In this document: positions 48,095 to 60,504 of the stretch, in pieces
Position numbering within the stretch: position 1 is the first letter of the stretch
Layout of the letters: the number at the start of each line of letters is the position of its first letter
From: Kingdonia uniflora
Lineage: Eukaryota; Streptophyta; Magnoliopsida; Ranunculales; Circaeasteraceae
Assembly (NCBI GenBank): GCA_014058105.1
Contig: JACGCM010002647.1
Location: forward strand, 930,001-994,000
Reading direction: 5' to 3'
Length of the DNA: 64,000 nt
Position numbers and translations under genes: made by a program
Notes under the pieces: model-generated
What the model was told of the DNA's origin: nothing
The model's database searches: none
What the model saw: only the letters and a program-made list of their open reading frames with translations

Positions 48095-51000
48095 CAGAAG
48101 AAAAAAATAATATTATATTGATGCTTTTGAAAACTTAGACCATTAGTATTGTATCATTTTAAAGTATACAATATCATAACATGGACATGTACAAACAAAC
48201 CCAATACAAATTTAAGGTTTTCATACTAACGTGTTCCAAACAAAGCAAATCAAACAATTTTACAAAACATGGGAATTGGAAACCATTACAAAGGAGAGAA
48301 AGAGAAATTAGTAGCTTTTTCTTTACTTGTTTTACATTGGATTACTTGTACTAGACTAGATACAAAAATATAAGATGGTTAAGTTTTAACTAATACTAAA
48401 CCGTGCACTTCATTATCGTCTTCAATAGAGTTATTTAAGTTTTTCTTTTTCTCTAAATATGCATACACCATTGATTTACAATATTCTCCAAATCAATATT
48501 CTCAGCAAATTTATATATCATCCATATTGCTATGAAGTTTTGTTTTGATAAGCTTCAACGCTGAAAATGCACATTTTGTAGTTGTTGTTAAAACTAGAAG
48601 AACTAATACATAACAAATTAATCTGTCAACCATAGAAAATTCACCAACTTTCCTATTTTGAATAATTTTGGACACAATTCCAAAATTATAGACATATTTT
48701 AATAATCCAGATATTTAACTACATCAATCCCATAAAATTGTAGATGACTTCTCAAAATATATATATCTTGCGAAGTAAAATCATCAGGATATTTTTTTTT
48801 GGCAAAAGTGCAAATATCATAAATGTTGAATGATTTAAAACTATTCTTGGGAGCTAAAACTGAGCTAAGAAGAAGCTCCTTTGTATCCCTAGGGAATCTA
48901 TCATCTAACTCTCTCAGATGGAAAATTATTGCCTTATAAAATAAGTCATTGCGGTAATGTGTCCAATTGAGATAAAGTCTTTTTGTTGTCAAGTACGACC
49001 ACTACCCCCCATATAACGAGCACTCATATCAGGTATCTCAATCTCTTGTGCAGTGTAAAATGATTTCACATTATCAAGAAAAACATCCCAACTGTCAACG
49101 TACAATTTTTGATAGAGTTCTTTTGTCGCTAAAACGAAAATTATCGCATCTACGATATCTTGAGACTTTTGTTGTTGGGCTTGACAGAGTACATATGTGA
49201 TTCCCAAAATTTTGTTCATTAATTGTAAGATAATGACAAACTCAAAGGATCAAATAACAATATGCGCACCTTTAGCTTCCCTACGTATTGAATTACTAGT
49301 TCCATCTTTACTAATATTTTGAAGAACCTCAGAAGCTGCACCAAACAATTCTATCATGCTACAAACATAACCAAAATGGAACTTCACCAAGTCGCTTCAG
49401 CCCATTTTAAGGTAGACATCTGATTAGCCCCTCTACATGTCTCAAATTCACCTTCAGCTATTTTTCTTTCGAGTTCTTTTTTGTGAGCAGCTAATAACTT
49501 ACTATAGCGTTTAGGAAAAGTACCAACAAGATTAACACTACAAGTCAACTTTGGAAAAAATAGCCATATGTCAGACACATCTTTAGCCGCTGCAACTAAT
49601 GTTGACTGTAGTCGTTGGGCAAAGCAATACACATAGTGCGCGTATGGGCAATCATTATAAAATAAAGCCTACAATCCTTTCCATGCACCACACATGTCAC
49701 TAGCACCATCGTACCCCTGACCTTGCATATCTGCAACATTTAGATTGTGTTTCACAAGGACGTGTGATATTTTCATTTTATGAGTTGTTGCAGTTGTGTC
49801 TTTAATGCCCACTATTTGGAAAAAATGTTCTCATACAAAACCATCTATATCTACAAATCTCAAAATGATTGCCATTTGCTCTTTATTAGAAGCATCTTAT
49901 GCTTTATCGACAAGAATAGAGAACTTGGAATCATTAACTTCTTTACGAATCTTGGCTCTCACTTATATGGCAAAAATCTCCAAAATTTCCATTTGTATTG
50001 ATGGTGCGGTATATTTCACAAATTTGGGTACATTTTCTAAAGTGGATTCAGCAACTTTTGGATCAAATTTTCCTGAATATTTAACAAGTTCAAGAAAGTT
50101 GCCACTTAACACTGTCAATCGATGTATTGAGCCGCAACCGATTTTTAAAATATCTTCCTTTGATTGTATAATTATCACTTTGTTAATATGCCCAGCAGGT
50201 TTCATTAAATCATCAAAGATTTTTGTGCAATATTATGCTATGAGCCAATACCACCTACATGTTACAGAAAAGAACATCTTTCACCATCATTGACTCTTTT
50301 CCAGCTTTTAAACCCATCAACTGTAAATGCTGAATACTTCAGGAGATTCGTTTTAAAAAGAAAGTACGGAAAAAAAAATACTTTATCGATTTCACCATCA
50401 GAATATTATAGCCAAGGAAACTTTAAAAACCAAGAATATTGAAAATTACAATTTTGTTTAATCCATGATTTGGAACGTGGATATTTTTCAAGCTATGGTT
50501 GGAATGGCCCCTCTTTTAGATAATGTCTTCATATTTTATCGCCATGATTCATAGGATATTGCCATATTTGAAGGCGTAATCCAAGATTTCGTTTAAAAGA
50601 ATCAGTATTAACTTTTTGATGTTTTTTGGTTTTGACTCTTTGAGATTTGAAAGGACGCTCTTCTTCAAGAATCGGAGAAGGTCTATCTTTTTTCGATGAA
50701 GAAGGTTTATCTCTTTCTGGGAAAGAAGGCTAATTTTAGACTAATCCTTATTTACCGGCTTAAAGAACGCATCTATTTTGTATTGATTATCTGACATTAT
50801 AACCTAAGATAAAATGTATAAACAATGTCAACAACTATAAATTTAACAATCAAAATTTATAATTAATCTAAATCACAGTTAATTATCATGGATTAAAATC
50901 AAACATCTAATAATTTAATACCCTACTATTCATATTTTTCTGAAATCATATCATTAAATTGATTGAAAACTTACCTGATTATTTTAAAGAATCCTTTAAT

Positions 51001-51596
51001 CTTCTTTTACAGAATTCTGATTATAGATATTGAACTATATAAGAAAAGAGGAAAAGCCAATTGATCAAAACCACATAAAATCAATTACCAATGTTAGTAA
51101 CAAATAACTAATTTAATATTCTTATCATCCAAAACTCCTAATCATAAATTCAAAATCATTACCTTTTTTGATGTCTTCTAATATAATTAATCTTTGGGGA
51201 GAGAGGATTATTCAATGTCCTCAAACAGTGGGAGTGAGAGTGAATGAGCTATCTACAAGGGTTAATCTCTGATTAGTAATTGTAAGTGAGACTCGAGAGA
51301 TGCTAAATTTCTTTTAGGAAAGAAGAGGGCTTTATTTTTTTAGAAGAAATGTGAAGAACTTTTAGCGGGAGTTAGGGAGAGATGAAACTTTTTGGGGTGG
51401 AGAGAGATTTTTTTGGAGGAGAGGAGAGAGGCAGCAAGAGTTTGAGAAGCTACAGAAGTGTAGAGAGAAAGACTGAAGAGTTTAAGAGGGAAAGGTCTTC
51501 GGGTTACTAGTTGGGATAAAATATTAATAAAAACTCTTTTTATTATTAAACTAACCCCGGGCAAGAACCCGGGTCTACCATTGAGATTCGCCCCTG
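48095..51596 (-). mobile_element. TTF/DUF4371-type hAT transposon nested in the first
   Basis: The right end reads CGCCCCTG (minus strand start CAGGGGCGAATC) at 51596, the expected terminus of this group, followed by GGCGTGGA. A candidate left end starts CAG at 48095 and is preceded by AACGTGGA (48087-48094), matching 6 of 8 bases with both differences transitions. The transposase lies between. The left terminus is the weaker call. Insertion is in the leader of the outer hAT. Confidence 0.6.
48410..50797 (-). pseudogene. TTF zinc-finger / DUF4371 hAT transposase
   Basis: ATG at 50797-50795 begins MSDNQ and a conserved short N-terminus (DAFFKPVNKD), followed by a basic stretch. A TTF-type zinc finger region (FPWL...FFFPYFLF, FTVDGFKSWKRVN) is near 50400-50290. 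The DUF4371 catalytic domain follows (SGNFLELVKY near 50110, QGYDGAS near 49720, HCFAQRL near 49630), then the helical part (49219-48699) and the C-terminal TTTKCAFSALKLIKT block near 48570. Usual length is about 750-800 residues, similar here if frames are joined. Stops occur already in the first 20 codons, so it is dead. Confidence 0.82.
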
Positions 51597-52157
51597 GGCG
51601 TGGAGGACAGAGGAGAAGTAGAGGTATGGTTTTAAACAATAAAAAGGAAGAAGAGAGGAAGGAGTGGAGGACTGAGGAGGAGGCATTGTTTGAAAAACTT
51701 GTTACCTAGTTTAGATTTAGGTTTTAACTTTTGGGCCAAAAATGTTAAAGAGGAGCATCAAACCAGGCAATTACAATTAAACCAAATCATACTTAAATAG
51801 GTCACGGGTTGACTCGAACTACTTAGGTTAAACCCTAACCTGACCTAAATATTAAATAGGTTAGACGGGTTCGGGTCAAATGACCAGCGACCTATTTAAC
51901 CCTAACCCATACCCGCAAAAAATAGGGTTGGGTCGGGTGGGTTGGCAGGTCATGGGTATCTTTGCCAGTTCTATAGTTTATGCACCATATCTTAAGACTA
52001 TACTTATGAGATTCTCTATAGCAGCTAACTATGCAAATTCTAGCAAATTGCTACTAACCAAATTTCTAAATATAGTCCATGGTGGGTACAGCATAGTACG
52101 AATGGTTACAAGACGTACGGGTTATATAAGGCCTCCTATTAGTTGTATTATTTATGG
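50525..52157. repeat. Duplicated segment, copy 1
   Basis: Matches 55146-56828 continuously: N-terminal part of the DUF4371 transposase, its promoter side and terminus, the outer hAT right end, and about 180 bp of non-hAT flank. Because nested insertion and flank are shared, the copies come from segment duplication and not separate insertions. Confidence 0.85.
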
Positions 52158-54327
52158 TAAGTGGAAGCAATCGCTTTAATGTTGTGAATCCAACAGCGGC
52201 CCATAATCTTGAGATAACAAGATTTGGCATTGATGATGCAGAATACTACGTCAATTATGGCTGGTCTAGCAGTGATAGGTTAGATGATCTTGCCTACTCG
52301 CTCTTTTATGGAACCATTAAATCTACTGATATCGGTGTCGCTCGGAATGACTTGATGGGCCAACCCCATCTGGTCGATTGTGCTCTGAAAAAGAATCTCA
52401 ATACCACTTCCAGTATCAATCATCATTATATGTATGTCAAACTTCTTCATCTTGAGCATTATTACTAATGCATCATGATATAGAAATTTTACATGACAGA
52501 TGTCGTAATCTTTAAAGGAAATCCCAAGACGGTGATTGCTCGACTCAGGAAGAAGCTTGGCTTCTTTATCTTGAGGTGTGAGATCACAACATTCTGATAA
52601 TCTCCTGCGCTTGAATTAGCAAGAGTTGTTAATTTGATGAATCTTGATCATGTTGTTGTAGTACATATGGTATAGATATTTTTTCTCAGCTTGATCATCG
52701 ACCTGGACTATGTCAATCTTTGTCTTGTAGCTTCCATTCTTGTATGATTCCTGATCGACAATGTATTCTTACATCCTCCCATATTTGAAAATAAATTCCA
52801 GCAACCTTTGTAAAGCATAGCAGTTATTAGTAACATGATGATTTACCTTGTGATGCATACAATATAGTTTGCCTTTGATTTGTTCCAATGGTTGAGATAG
52901 ATAGTATAGCTTATCTTTTGATAGAATTGAAAAAATTGTGGAGATTCGGACTTTTATCTTGAAGAGGACCGATTTGGGCAATAAATAGCTTTTTCAGGGT
53001 TTACCAGTATTTTCCTTGGAACGCTTTTGGTCACCCTGATCCTCCTTCTGTTCATTATTTTGTTTTATAGTTGGACTTTTAGTAGTTAGGAAGGATTTAG
53101 TAGATTTATGCATTTCGGACATCATCCTTTTCAGGTTGACATACCCATTGGCCTTGGTAATCATATCTTCCAAGGTTGTGGGTTTGTTTAAGAAGAGGTG
53201 TTCTTTAGCTTTGTAGTCGAGCTAGAGCGCATTGGTAAAAGTAGTAATAGCTAATTTTTTATCGAGATTATCTACTTTGCGTGCGAGCTCCAAAAACTTC
53301 TTTGTGAAGGCCTCGAGCTTCTCCCCTTGTGATTGTTTAAGACTAATAAGAGAACATAAATTATTCTTCTTGCCCTTATTATGATCATACGTCTTAATGA
53401 ATTATTTTTGTAGCTAATCGAATATGAGAATGGAATCTTCAGGTAGATAGTAGAACCACAGAGCGGTTCTCCCTGTAGACTTGTTGTGAACAGGCGGTAG
53501 AGAATGTGATTGAGATTGGAATACAACCCCAAGGAATCATGGTATTGGTGAATATGCTCCATTGGATCAGTTCCCTTGTATTTACGTATTTTCGGAGTAT
53601 AAAAACCTATTGGTACTTCCATATCGAATAGCACTTTGGCAATCAGGCTACCTTGTATCTTGGTAAGATTATCTTTATTGCCAAGAACTTGTGCTTCAAT
53701 TAACTCTTTGATGCGCTGATCCATATGCTCTTGTATGACATATTAATGTGTGGCCTGAGTGACATGGCGAGGTGGTTGAGGATTATGAGTTCTAGATCCC
53801 TTACTCAAGCGATCATGTGCTAGAATCTGAGGTGGAGGTCGTTGCTCCTCCTATTGACGATTAGAAGGTCGAAAACCTCTGCCGATATCAGACTTAACTT
53901 CATCGCCCAAATGAATGGAAGGTTGAAGCTCATACTAAACATTTTGAGAAATGGCTTTTCTGGTGGCTCCTCGAGGTCCTAACGTTTCTCGTGCAAAAAT
54001 TTGGAAGTACTCCAGAACTTGATCATGATCTCTGGTTTGAGAAGCCTATTGAGTATCCTATAAAGCTTGTAATGCAGTCTGCATGGTTATCATCAGTTAT
54101 TCATGTCGTTTGAATGCTATAAAACAAGCTTTTCACTCAGTTTCGAGCTCTCTGTCAAGAGTTAATTGACGCTCGAGCTCAGTACGCTTCTTTGTTTCAT
54201 AGTAAAAATTAGCCCATAGTTATGTAAGCTGTTCTGGCTCAGCTAAAAGATCGAGATGGATTCCTGTTGTTGGTCGCCTGGAGAATAGAGTTAATGTATG
54301 CCTTGGGATATCGTAGAAATGTCTTCT
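52158..54327 (-). pseudogene. Tat-type gypsy gag and protease fragment
   Basis: Minus strand. A Glu/Arg-rich N-terminal part (54300-53760) leads to a gag core with YKGTDPMEHIHQYHDSL (53600-53540). A gag-end Cys/His box CMHHKVNHHVTNNC is at about 52865-52825, followed by a helical L-x-x-L stretch. The protease site DTGSG is near 52412, ending in the conserved K-A-I-A-S-T-Y-H block at about 52170. There the element stops at the edge of the duplicated segment, so reverse transcriptase and the rest are absent. Frameshifts are common. Confidence 0.75.
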
Positions 54328-54347
54328 TTCCCATAGATGGCACCAAA
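54328..54347 (-). other. Primer binding site of the Tat-type fragment
   Basis: The minus strand reads TGGTGCCATCTATGGG just inside the LTR edge, the TGGCGCC-type primer site used by Tat/Athila-like gypsy elements and not an initiator-Met site. Confidence 0.75.
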
Positions 54348-55140
54348 TGTAATGGCCTAATTCCGTAGCTCAAAATAGCTCGTAAATTAGCTCTTACACT
54401 AAATGTACCTGTAACAAAAATTATATAAAGCAGGAAATGACATAGGTGATTTAGCGTAGAAAACCTTTGAATAGGTAAAAAGAAACTACGACCTCGAGTT
54501 GAGGGTTTAGTAACGGTAACTTTTATTTCTTGAGGTTAATATCCTATTATGAGTGATCTCTCGAACTAGAAATACTTGATCTTATAAATAAGAAGTTTTT
54601 TGGTGTTTTAGAATCTAAAAATTTATGTATTAAAGTCTAGATAATCTGGCTTTTCTTGGTCTCTGTCTCTTCTAGAACTTTTTCTTTATATAGACCTTAC
54701 CCGCAACTTGTTATCATGCTCAAGCACGTTCTCCAAATAATGAAGTAAGTGGTGGCTGACTGTGTAAGTGCTAAGTTCGTAGGAGACATGTGTCTTTGGA
54801 TTGATCATATTCTTCTGTTGTGCTCGATCCACGCTCTTTATCAGTTCGTGGTTTAGGTGGCAATGTTGATTGTTCATGTCACATGTATAATGCGTAAGTT
54901 TGATATGGAGGTAGTTCAAATTGGATTAGGTCGAAGGATATGTCCTTGCAGTGTGTAACCTGTTTGATCATAGTAGATTGTTTGAGGGGAGTGATTTTTA
55001 ATCCGAAAGGATTTTCCACTTCCCTCCTTCGAGAAAATACTAATCTTCTTTATTATTCTTTGTTTCTATTAATTTCTTGATTCGACATATTTTGCGTATC
55101 GCTCTTGGCGTAGAAGATAGAGTAGCTACCTCGATTCTCA
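54348..55140 (-). repeat. 5' LTR of the Tat-type fragment
   Basis: The left edge TGTAATGGCC abuts the primer site; the right edge lies just before duplicated segment copy 2 (near 55140). A minus-strand TATATAAAG near 54685-54692 is a likely TATA box, followed by an A/G-rich leader. Confidence 0.6.
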
Positions 55141-55145
55141 ATACT

Positions 55146-56828
55146 TGATTCATAGGCTATTGCTATATTTGAAGGCGTATTCTGGGATTTCATTCAAAAG
55201 AATCAGTATTAATTTCTTGATGTTTTTCGGGTTCAACTCTTTGAGATTTAAAAGGATGTTCTTATTCTAGAATCGGATAAGGCTTATCTTTATTCGATGA
55301 AGAAGGTTTATCTTTTTTCGGTAAATAAGGTTAATTTTCAGCTGATCCTTATTTATCGGTTTAAAGAACGCATCTATTTTGTGTTGATTATTTGACATTA
55401 TAACCTAAGATAAAATGTATAAACAATGTCAACAACTAAAAATTTAACAATCAAAATTCATAATTAATCTAAATCACAGTTAATTATCATAGATTAAAAT
55501 CAAACAACTAATAATTTAATACCCTACTATTCATAATTTTTTGAAATCAAATCATTAAATTGATTGAAAACTAACCTGATTACTTTGAAGAATTCTTTGA
55601 TCTTCCTTTACAGAATTCTAATTGTAGATATCGACCTATATAAGAAAAGAGGAAACCCAATTGATTAAAACCACATAAAATTAATTACCAATTTCAGTAA
55701 TAAATAACTAGTTTAGTCATCTTATCATCCAAAACTCCTAATCATAAATTTGAAATCATAACGTTTTTTAATATCTTCTAATGGAATTAATCTATAGGGA
55801 GAGAGAGATTATTCAATGTCTTCAAATAGTGGGAGTGAGAGAGAGAGAGTTATCTACAAGGGTTAAACTCTGATTAGTGATTGTAGTTGAGACTCGAAAA
55901 ATGCTGAATTTCATTTAGAAGAGGAGAGGGCTTTATTTTTTTAGAAGTAATATGAAGAATTTTTTGGGGAAGTCGACGAGAGATACAACTTTTTAGGGTG
56001 GAGAGATACAACTTTTTGGGGTGGAGAGAGGTTTTTTAGGAGGAGAGAAGAGAGGCAGCAAGAGGTTGAGAAGATACGAAAGTCTAGAGAGAGACAGACA
56101 GAAGAGTTTGAGAGTAAAAGGTCTTTAGGTTGCCAGTTGGAATAAAATATTAATAAAAACTTTTTTTTTAAACTGACCTCGGACTAGAGCCTCGGTCGGC
56201 CCACCTTGAGATCTGCCTTGGGCGTGGAGGGCTGAGGAGAAGTAGAGCAGTGGAGGACTAAGGAGGTGTGGAGGCATGGTTTCAATTTGTAAACAATAAA
56301 AAGGAAGAAGAGATGGAGGAGTGAGGACTAAGGAAGATGCGTTGTTTGACAGACTTGTTACCTTGTTTAGGTTTAGGTTTTAACTTTTGGGACAAAAATG
56401 TTAAAGTGTAGCATCAAACCAGATAATTATAATTAAACCAAATCATACTTAAACAAGTCACGGGCCGACCCGAACCACTTAAGTTAAACCCTAACCCGAC
56501 CTATTTATTAAATGGGTTAGACGGGTTCGGTCAAATTACCTGCGACGTATTTAAGCCAAACCCAAACCCACCAAAAATAGGGTTGGGTCAGGTCGGGTCG
56601 GGTCGGGTTGGTGGGTCGTGGGTATCTTTACCATCTTTACAGTTTATGCATCATATCTTAATATTGTACTTATGAGATTCTCTATAGTAGCTAACTATGT
56701 AGATTATGGCAAATTGCTGCCAACTAAATTTCTAAATATAGTCCAAGGCAGGTACTGCATAGTACGGTTGGTTACAAGACGTACGGTTTATATAACACCC
56801 CTATTAGTTGTGTTGCTTATGGTTGTTG
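55146..56828. repeat. Duplicated segment, copy 2
   Basis: Co-linear with 50525-52157. It contains a truncated DUF4371 N-terminus with its own different stop codons, the terminus at 56220 followed by the same GGCGTGGA, and the outer hAT end at 56639 followed by CAGTTTAT. The left edge meets the Tat LTR and the right edge diverges just before the copia LTR at 56888. Confidence 0.85.
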
Positions 56829-56887
56829 TGTCTCATTGGATGATATTTTTCTTAATATGGTTGACTACTGCGGGAGGTGGTTGATTC

Positions 56888-57307
56888 TATAAGCCTTATC
56901 ATGGCCCACATAAGTAAGAGTCCTTTAGTAACTATGGGTTTCTAATTATGATGATCAAATTCCTAATAAGAAACTAATCTTATTGGTTAATAAGGTTAGG
57001 GTTTCTTACAAGCTCTCTACTTTAGTGGAGAGTAATCCTAATGGAATTAGGAAACTAAGGTTATATCTTAAAGTATTAGTATGCCTAGCCCATCAACTAA
57101 AGTAATATCTCAAACTAATGATTAAGGGAGATAAATCTAGTTGCCGCCGCTCGCCACCGGCGACAAACATAAGAACATACCTCAATCAATCAAGCTATGT
57201 ATAGGGTATGTGATTATGTTTATGTTTTACCGTTTGTTGTGATTATTGCATTAAGTCCTAGATCCTTATTAGATCACTGACGTTTATAGATCTTGTTATG
57301 ATTAACA
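56888..57307 (+). repeat. 5' LTR of copia element 3
   Basis: Pairs with 60077-60504; shares CCTAATAAGAAA, CAATCAATCAAG and TTAGATC blocks in order. Confidence 0.88.
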
Positions 57308-57710
57308 TGTGGTATCATGAGTTATGAGCTATGTTTGGACTTTTGCGATTTTCTAATTATGATTCGTTGATATGTGATTTTCTATATTGATTTGGTGATG
57401 CCAAGTTTTATAAAATTAAGGTTCCTTTACTATCAGTATTAAAAGCAAAACTTATTGAACTGTAGTCACAAATTTAATTCTTTTTTGCTTACCAACATGC
57501 AAATTGTTAGGTCATAAAGTTGTATTTTTCTTTATCTTTGGTTTAGACTTCAATGATTGATTTATTATTTAATTCAAAGTTGTTAAGCCTTCTGACTTCT
57601 AGTCATATAATGTTGGTGATCCAAAGTTGTTCTTTACTGTACATGTGCATAATGTTATTGTATGGGAAGCCTAGTTTAGGACATATTTATGTTTGGGAAT
57701 GTGCAGCGGA
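57308..57710 (+). other. Primer site and degenerate leader of copia element 3
   Basis: Primer site complementary to initiator-Met tRNA at 57310, then sequence without recognisable gag. The deletion that removed gag and the integrase front must end before about 57710. Confidence 0.6.
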
Positions 57711-59625
57711 GGCTAGAATTTATAATCCAAATAAAAATAAATTGGACCTTAAAACTAACTACCAGTTATTACTTTATTGGTTACCTGATAATTCCAAAGG
57801 ATATAGGTTTTACTGTCCTGCCCATAATACAATAATTAATGAAATTGGTAATGTATGATTTCGTGAAAATGATTGTTGATCAAAAGTAGTTATTAAAGAA
57901 GTTAGGGTGCAAGTCTTATTACCCATAACTTTTAATTTTATTGTTGTTTCAATGGTTGTTGATCAAACCGACAATACCGAGTAACAAGTGGATAATCCAC
58001 AACTCCATAATGAGATTGTTACCAACAAACTGATAATTGAGATACCACAAGAAATTTTACCACACCGTTCCTAACGGTAAATAGGATCTATCATTTCAAA
58101 AGCCTATGTGGTGTACTTACAGGAATTTAAATTTGACATAGGGACTATTAAGGACCCAACTTCATTTTCACAAGCCGTGGATAGTACTAATTCAACTAGA
58201 TGGATTGATGCCATGAAAAAAGAGTTGGAATTAATGGACCAAAATAAAGTTTTGGATCTCATTAATTTTCCAAAAGGATACAAAAAAGTTGGTAGCAAAT
58301 GGATCTTTATGACCAAGCGCGACAGTAATGACAATATCTAATGACATAAAGCCCAACTTGTGGCCAAAGGTTTTAATCAGAAAGAAGGTATTAATTACAA
58401 GGGGACCTTCTCACCTGTATCAAAGAAGGACTTACTTAGAATTATTATGACATTGGTGGCTCATTATGAATAAGACTTAAACCAAATAGATGTGAAAACT
58501 ATTTTTCTGAATGGAAGTTTAGATGATGAAGTCTATATGAATCAACCTGAAGGTTTCTCCGAAGTGGGGAAAGAAAATATGGTTAATAAGGTTAAGAAAT
58601 CAATATGCGGTCTTAACCAACCTTTTCGCCAATAGTACATTAAGTTTCACGATACCATTGTTCCTTTTGGTTTTATGAAAAACATTGTTAATTGATGTAT
58701 ATACCTCAAGGTCAATGGGAATAAGTTTATATTTTGGGTTGTGTATGTTGATGATATTTTACTTGCTAGTAATGATCTTGGTCTACTTTATTAGACTAAG
58801 AAGTTTCACTAAGAACTTTGAAATGAAAGATTTAGGTGTGGCATTTTACTTGATTGGAATCAAAATCTATCAAGACTGAGCATGAGGATTGCTAGGGTTA
58901 TCTCTGAATGCCTATATCAATAGAGTTATAGAGAGATTTGGTATGGAAAATTACTCTGCTAGTGATGTACAAATTTAGAAAGGTGATAAATATAGCCTTA
59001 TTCAATGCCCAAAGATTGAATGGGAATGAAAACATATGGAAAATAATATGTATGCGTCTGTCGTGGGGACCATTGGAAAGCTGTAAAAAAAAGGTTATGA
59101 GGTACTTGTAAGAAGCGAAAGATTACATGCTCATATTTAGGAGGTCTAATAATTTAAAAGTGATCAGTTACTTATATTCAAATTTTATTGGATGCCCTGA
59201 TAGTAGGAAATCTACTTTTAGTTATGTCTTCCTACTGGCTGGAGGGGCAATTAGATGAAAAATTGTAAAACAAGATTGTGTTTCTTCATCTTCTATGGAG
59301 GCTGAGTTTGTGGCATGCTATAAGGCCCCAGATCATGGTTTATATTTGCAAAATTTTATCTCAAAACTTGGAGTTATCGATTCTATTGCCAAGCCGCTGA
59401 GAATTTATTGAGATAATACCGCAGCAGTCTTTTTCTCCAAGAATGATAAGTATTATAATGGTGAAAAGTAGATGGGGCTAAAATACTTATCAATCAAGGA
59501 GTCCATTGAGAAACAACGAGTGTCAATAAAATACATAAGCACAATGCTTATGGTTGTAAATCCATTGACTAAAGAATTACCACCAAAGACATTTAAGGAA
59601 CATGTCCAGACTATGGATTTTTAAT
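57711..59625 (+). pseudogene. Copia pol remnant: post-integrase region, reverse transcriptase, RNase H
   Basis: Starts in the segment after integrase (AEARIYNPNKNKLD, SKGYRFYCPAH, to 57857). Reverse transcriptase from 58108 (RWIDAMKKELELMDQNKV, then KGYKKVGSKWIF), with the MKT/FLNGSLDDEVYM block near 58490-58540, LYGL-like relic at 58600 and intact YVDD at 58744-58755. RNase H relics (EAEFVACY-like near 59300, DNTAAVFFSKN near 59415) end about 59625. Several stops and at least two frameshifts. Typical TNT1/Tork-style pol; no gag left. Confidence 0.8.
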
Positions 59626-60076
59626 TTGATTATTCTCTTTAGACATCTTATTGAGATCTTATTACAGTATGTTTCTGATATTTTCTTGTTTACCATTATG
59701 TGTACACATTTATGTGATTGGATGAATGATAACAGGAAAGTCTTTTGACAATACATTATTGATGGACTTTTTATATGCATATTTGTTAATGCATATAAAC
59801 CTTACTTATGAACCAAGTTAAATAGTTTATTATTGTAGTAGTACATAGAAAGAAATGTGCTGTAAAATTGCATAAAATCGTCATGACTCGCTATAGTAAA
59901 TTATTTGATTTTGATATTATGAGGACTAATAAAGATAGCATGACTTGGATATATTTTAAATTACACATAGGTTAATTATTTAATCGTTAATCCCATTTTG
60001 AGTCAATTTTTTTTGCAAGCTTAAGTTTTATTTAGTATAATTTTTAAAACTACTTCATATGGGACAAGTGAGAAAA

Positions 60077-60504
60077 TATAAGACTTATTATGACCCATAT
60101 GAGTATGAGTCCCTTAGTAACTATGGATTTTTAATTATAATGGCCCATTTCCTAATAAGAAATTAATCTTATTGGTTAATTAGGTCAAGGTTTCTTACAA
60201 GCTCTCTACATTGATAGAAAATAGTCTTTATAGAATTACTAAACTAGGTCACGTCTTTACCTTATATAAGTGTGCCTAGCCTATCAACTAAAGCATTATC
60301 TCAAAGTAACGGTTAAGGGAGAGAAAACCTAGTTGCCACCACTCGCCGCCTTCGACAAACATAAGGACATACCTCAATCAATCAAGTTATATATGAATTA
60401 AGGAATATGATTATGTTTCCTCTTTACCGTTTGTTATGATTATCGCATTAAATCCTAGATCCTTATTAGATCTCTAATATTTATAGACCTTGTTATGATT
60501 AACA
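60077..60504 (+). repeat. 3' LTR of copia element 3
   Basis: Follows the polypurine tract directly and ends ATTAACA before the GATTT target copy. Confidence 0.88.

Larger units (their letters stand above)
45085..51973 (-). mobile_element. RICESLEEPER-like hAT transposon with a second hAT inside
   Basis: Left end TGGAGGTGGCAAA (45085) and right end TTTGCCAGTTCTA (to 51973) form short inverted repeats of the hAT type. Next to both ends lie subterminal clusters of GGGTCGGGT or its complement, common in this group. The 8-bp flanks are CGGCTTAC (45077-45084) and TAGTTTAT (51974-51981), which differ only by four transitions. The duplicated right end at 56639 is flanked by CAGTTTAT, one step closer. 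Transposase is minus strand at 48050-46011; the second hAT lies between the transposase start and the right end. Confidence 0.75.
56888..60504 (+). mobile_element. Ty1/copia element 3, internally deleted
   Basis: LTRs at 56888-57307 (420 bp) and 60077-60504 (428 bp) are clearly alike. Flanks GATTC (56883-56887) and GATTT (60505-60509) form a 4-of-5 target duplication. LTRs start TATAAG where TGTAAG would be expected, and end ATTAACA. Primer site TGGTATCATGAG at 57310; polypurine tract GGGACAAGTGAGAAAA at 60061-60076. Only 2.8 kb internal: gag and most of integrase are missing. Confidence 0.85.

Noticed and set aside
51982..52157. Host exon next to the outer hAT, open in one frame in both duplicate copies
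   Set aside because: The frames differ by substitutions that look neutral, match no family I recognise, and the stretch is too short to decide.
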